This document shows positions 61,248 through 64,000 of a stretch of 64,000 nt of DNA, in pieces. Under the pieces are notes generated by a model. It was not told where the DNA came from. It searched no databases and saw nothing but the letters and a program-made list of their open reading frames with translations. This DNA is from Polyangiaceae bacterium (GTDB lineage: Bacteria > Myxococcota_A > Polyangia > Polyangiales > Polyangiaceae). The stretch is taken from positions 496,001 to 560,000 of the forward strand of contig JAHBVX010000004.1 in NCBI GenBank assembly GCA_019637295.1. The letters run 5' to 3'. The translations under genes and the position numbers were made by a program. Position 1 is the first letter of the stretch. Each line of letters begins with the position of its first letter.

Positions 61248-63543
61248 GCTCGAGCCGGCCACGCGCCCCGGCGTGCCGGGACCCGCCTCCGGTCCGGTTC
61301 CCTGCGCCAACTGCGGTCGTCCCACGGATCCGCTCCGTGCGGCGAGGGTCGCCGTGTTCGGCGAGCGCTTCCGCTACTTCTGCACGCCGGACTGCCGTCG
61401 CGCGTACGACCCGGCTACGACGACCCCGCTGCCGCTACCGCGCCGGACGCGCCGGGGGTCTGGAGACGCCGTCGTCGTGGAGCGCCAGCGCGACGAGGGG
61501 CATGAGCTCGGCGCCCGGCGCCAAGCTGCGGTGGCCCTGGCGCGGGTGGCGCCCCCCGAGCTTCAGCAGCTCGAAGAGCCGCTGCGCCGGGCGCCGCCCG
61601 AGCTCAGCGCCGACGAGGCGCTCGACTTGCCCCAGGTCGATCCCCCCGGACGGCGCGCGGAGGTCCCCACCGAGCTCGGCAATCTGCTGCTGCTGCTGGC
61701 AGGCGTCGGCGGTGTGCTCGCGGTGGCGTTGCTCTTGACCGGGAACTCGCCGGCGGCGCTGACCTCACGTCTGGTCGTCGCCGCAGTGGCGACCCTCGCT
61801 CTTACCTTTCACGTCGCCGGCGGCCGTCGCGACGAGAGCGAGATCCATCCGGCGGCGGTATTGGCCGGGCCGCTCGCGGCGCTGGTCATCGCCCTCGTCG
61901 CACGCGTCGTGTCTGCCAGTGAGTCGTCGTCTGCGATTACGCTGCTCGGACTCTCCGTCGCGTGCTGCGCCGCAGCCATCGTGGTCTCCGAGCGCACGCG
62001 GCGCCCACTCGACGCGGAGCGTGAAGAGCTCGAGCTCGTGCTCCAGGGCAGCGCACGGCGGGTAGTGGGCGAGGACGTGGTCGAGACCCGCGCCGTCGAC
62101 CTGCGACCAGGCGAGGAGATCATGGTGCAGGAGGGGGACGTCGTCCCGGTGGACGTCACCTTGACGGCGGGCAGCACCACCGTCGCGCCCTGGTGGGGTA
62201 GCCGACAGACGGTCTCGCGTGGCGAGGGGGATGCGCTGGTGGCTGGCGCGCGGGTGCTCTCAGGCCGGGCGCGAGGTGTGGTCGCCTGGACCGGCCACGA
62301 CCGCGCGTGGCTTCGGCTCACGTCTGACCCCAGGCGACGAGCGGACCTGCTCGCGCCGCTCGCTCGGCTGGGCAAGCTGCTCGCGGAGCGGGGAGCACCA
62401 GTAGCAGCAGGCCTGGCTGCCCTCGCCGCCTACGCCGAGAACCAGGGAGGGCTCGACATCGCCTTGTTCGCCGTCACCGCGCAGCTGTGCCTGGCGAACG
62501 CTTCGCTCGCGCAGATTGGCGCGCTGAGCACCTTGGCGGGCGTCCTGACGGCCCTACGCCGTGGCATCGTGTTCCGGACGGCGCAGGCCTTCGACGACGC
62601 GGGCAAGGTGGCCATCGTCGCCTTCAACGCACGTGGCACGTTGTTGCTCGGTGAGCCGGAGGTCACGAACATCGAGCCCGTCGGTGACGTCACCGCGGAG
62701 CGCGTACTCGCGCTCATGGCTGGCGCGGAGGCCGGCTCGACGCAGCCCGGCGCGACCGCGGTACTGCGCGCCGCACGGGCCCGCGGGATCCGTCCCGACG
62801 GAGTCCGCAGCCCAAATCACGTCGCCGGCCTGGGTGTGACGGCGATCGCGTCCAACGGGAAGCCCCTGGTGGTCGGCAGCAGGGCGCTGATGCTCAGGGA
62901 GCGAACCAGCGTGGCCATGGCCGAGAGCCAGATCACCGAGCTGGAGGCGCTGGGGCGGACAGTGGTGTTGGTCGCGCTCGGGGGCAGGCTGGTGGGTGTC
63001 GTCGGACTGCAAGATGGCCTTCGGCCGGGCGCCCGAGCGGCGGTGCAGCACTTGCTCGACATCGGCGTGGAGCCGGTCCTCCTCTCGGGGGACGCACGCG
63101 AGACCTGCGAGGCCATTGGCCGCACCCTCGACATCGAGCATGTGCGGCCAGAGGTCCTCCCCGCTGACCGGGGGGACGAGATCACTCACCTCGCCGATGG
63201 CGGCGCGCTGGTCGCGGTGGTCGGCAAGAGCCCCGTGGACGACATCGCGCTGTCCGCAGCGAACGTCGCCATCGCGCTGGACTCAGCGGGCAGCAGCGCG
63301 AGCGACTGGAGCGTGCAGCTCGCCTCCGACGACGTCCGCGACGCCTCCCTGGGTGTGCGCATCGCCCACGAGTCGCGGCGGGCCGCCCGAGCGGGCCTGC
63401 TGATCGCCGCCCTGCCCGCAGCCGGGGCGGCCCTGCTGGTGGCGCTCACCGTCGTGCCTCCCGCCCTCGGCCCCCCGATCGCCCTGGCGGGCGCGCTGGG
63501 CGCCCTGCTCCGCCGAAGTCCCCTGGGCTCCGGTCGCCCTTGA
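61240..63543 (+). CDS. P-type ATPase homologue lacking catalytic motifs
   Basis: This 767-residue protein has an N-terminal CANC-x-CTPDC (TRASH/YHS-like) metal site, several membrane helices and the P1B-ATPase plan. Every catalytic signature is altered. DKTGTLT is NARGTLL (Asn463 in place of the phosphorylated Asp), the TGES loop is absent, the CPC motif reads CLA, the HP dipeptide is QP, and the GDGxND hinge is GKSPVDD. Flanking sequence is well kept (RGIVFRTAQAFDDAGKVAIV, PEVTNIEPV). It is probably a sensor or chaperone. It overlaps argF and precedes fur. Confidence 0.85.
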   Translation: MTELEPATRPGVPGPASGPVPCANCGRPTDPLRAARVAVFGERFRYFCTPDCRRAYDPATTTPLPLPRRTRRGSGDAVVVERQRDEGHELGARRQAAVALARVAPPELQQLEEPLRRAPPELSADEALDLPQVDPPGRRAEVPTELGNLLLLLAGVGGVLAVALLLTGNSPAALTSRLVVAAVATLALTFHVAGGRRDESEIHPAAVLAGPLAALVIALVARVVSASESSSAITLLGLSVACCAAAIVVSERTRRPLDAEREELELVLQGSARRVVGEDVVETRAVDLRPGEEIMVQEGDVVPVDVTLTAGSTTVAPWWGSRQTVSRGEGDALVAGARVLSGRARGVVAWTGHDRAWLRLTSDPRRRADLLAPLARLGKLLAERGAPVAAGLAALAAYAENQGGLDIALFAVTAQLCLANASLAQIGALSTLAGVLTALRRGIVFRTAQAFDDAGKVAIVAFNARGTLLLGEPEVTNIEPVGDVTAERVLALMAGAEAGSTQPGATAVLRAARARGIRPDGVRSPNHVAGLGVTAIASNGKPLVVGSRALMLRERTSVAMAESQITELEALGRTVVLVALGGRLVGVVGLQDGLRPGARAAVQHLLDIGVEPVLLSGDARETCEAIGRTLDIEHVRPEVLPADRGDEITHLADGGALVAVVGKSPVDDIALSAANVAIALDSAGSSASDWSVQLASDDVRDASLGVRIAHESRRAARAGLLIAALPAAGAALLVALTVVPPALGPPIALAGALGALLRRSPLGSGRP

Positions 63544-63570
63544 CCCGTGGGCTCGCGGAGGTGATGAAGG

Positions 63571-64000
63571 GTGAACGTGAAGAGCGGGGCTCAACCGACC
63601 ACCGGACTCGCGCCGCGTCCACCGGACCTGGAGCGCCTCCGACACCAGCTCGTCGAGTTCATGGCCGCGCGTGGTCTGCGCTCTACCGAGCAGCGCCGCC
63701 TGATCGTCGATGCCTTCTTCGAGCAGACCGAGCACGTCTCGGTTGACGAGCTGCTCGAACGAGTCAAAGCCAAAGACCCGCGCATTGGCTACGCGACCGT
63801 GTATCGCACCCTCAAGATGTTGGTCGAGAGCGGCATCGTCCACGAGCACCGCTTCGGGGACGGCTACACGCGCTATGAGCTCACGGACGACGACGCCCAC
63901 CACGACCACTTGATCTGCCTGGAGTGCGGCAAGATCACCGAGTTCGAGGAGCCGCAGATCGAGGCGCTGCAGGACCGTATCGCGGCGCGCTATGGCTTCC
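63571..64000 (+). CDS. Fur-family metal-dependent repressor, 3'-truncated
   Basis: The gene runs off the window end. It has the winged helix (LRSTEQRRLIVDAFFEQTEHVSVDELLERV and GYATVYRTLKMLVESGI) and Fur metal-site motifs HHDHLICLECGKITEF. The GTG at 63571 has GGAGG nine bases upstream and lies 27 bp after the P-type ATPase homologue. Iron (Fur), zinc (Zur) and peroxide (PerR) types cannot be told apart here, though the HHDH motif favours Fur. It may regulate the upstream gene. Confidence 0.92.
   Translation, partial: MNVKSGAQPTTGLAPRPPDLERLRHQLVEFMAARGLRSTEQRRLIVDAFFEQTEHVSVDELLERVKAKDPRIGYATVYRTLKMLVESGIVHEHRFGDGYTRYELTDDDAHHDHLICLECGKITEFEEPQIEALQDRIAARYGF

Overview
This is a very GC-rich bacterial window with dense gene packing and many ATGA/GTGA start-stop overlaps. 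Several traits point to a myxobacterium of the Polyangiales/Sorangiineae type, probably a large soil genome or a MAG. There are many secreted lipoproteins with Gly/Ser-rich linkers and Cys-rich bodies. There are FG-GAP/ASPIC and thrombospondin-type repeat proteins, a myxobacterial DUF2378-like protein, a Ser/Thr kinase, multi-receiver signalling proteins and a Gld-like ABC operon. This assignment is inference from gene content; no rRNA or other taxonomic marker gene is present. Region by region: 1-12.1 kb holds a truncated diheme cytochrome, exported lipoproteins, a DEAD-box helicase, and an ArsR/AHSA1/DUF1801 operon with a clear leaderless promoter. 12.1-19.7 kb holds an OPT-family transporter, then a forward run of a triple-receiver nucleotide cyclase, an exported protein, a CheB-like protein and a membrane MutS-like ATPase. 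19.6-27.5 kb holds YceI, a forward operon of FHA-GGDEF diguanylate cyclase, class-III aminotransferase, LuxE-like synthetase and LuxC-like reductase (a plausible fatty-amine pathway), and a reverse nucleoside-salvage operon (PNP, cytidine deaminase, amidohydrolase). 27.6-36.8 kb holds an ECF sigma/FecR pair, small lipoproteins, a glycoside hydrolase-like/HAD pair, infA with an FGE-like lipoprotein, a Cys-rich M23 lipoprotein and an amidohydrolase pair. 36.8-39.6 kb is an accessory island of lower GC: a broken DUF2071-like gene, five GGTGATCA repeats resembling an IS21-type end, and two direct repeats of about 160 bp that bracket tandem small genes looking like orphan polymorphic-toxin C-termini and immunity proteins. 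39.6-47.4 kb is a reverse run: kinase, PriA, beta-barrel, lytic transglycosylase and a voltage-sensor/RCK channel with a non-canonical filter. 47.4-54 kb holds a DUF3634-like protein, a repeat lipoprotein, a DUF2378-like protein, aspartate kinase, an isolated FliO/FliP pair, an RRM protein with a frame-disrupted Gly-rich tail, and a lipoprotein. 54-64 kb holds a four-gene Gld-like ABC operon whose ATPase ends in a perfect 8 x 15-bp acidic repeat, then argD, argF, a P-type ATPase homologue with every catalytic motif replaced, and a truncated Fur-family gene. The strongest leads for something undescribed are the toxin/immunity island, the catalytically dead P-type ATPase beside Fur, the aminotransferase-LuxE-LuxC operon, and the channel with an AAEPIG filter.
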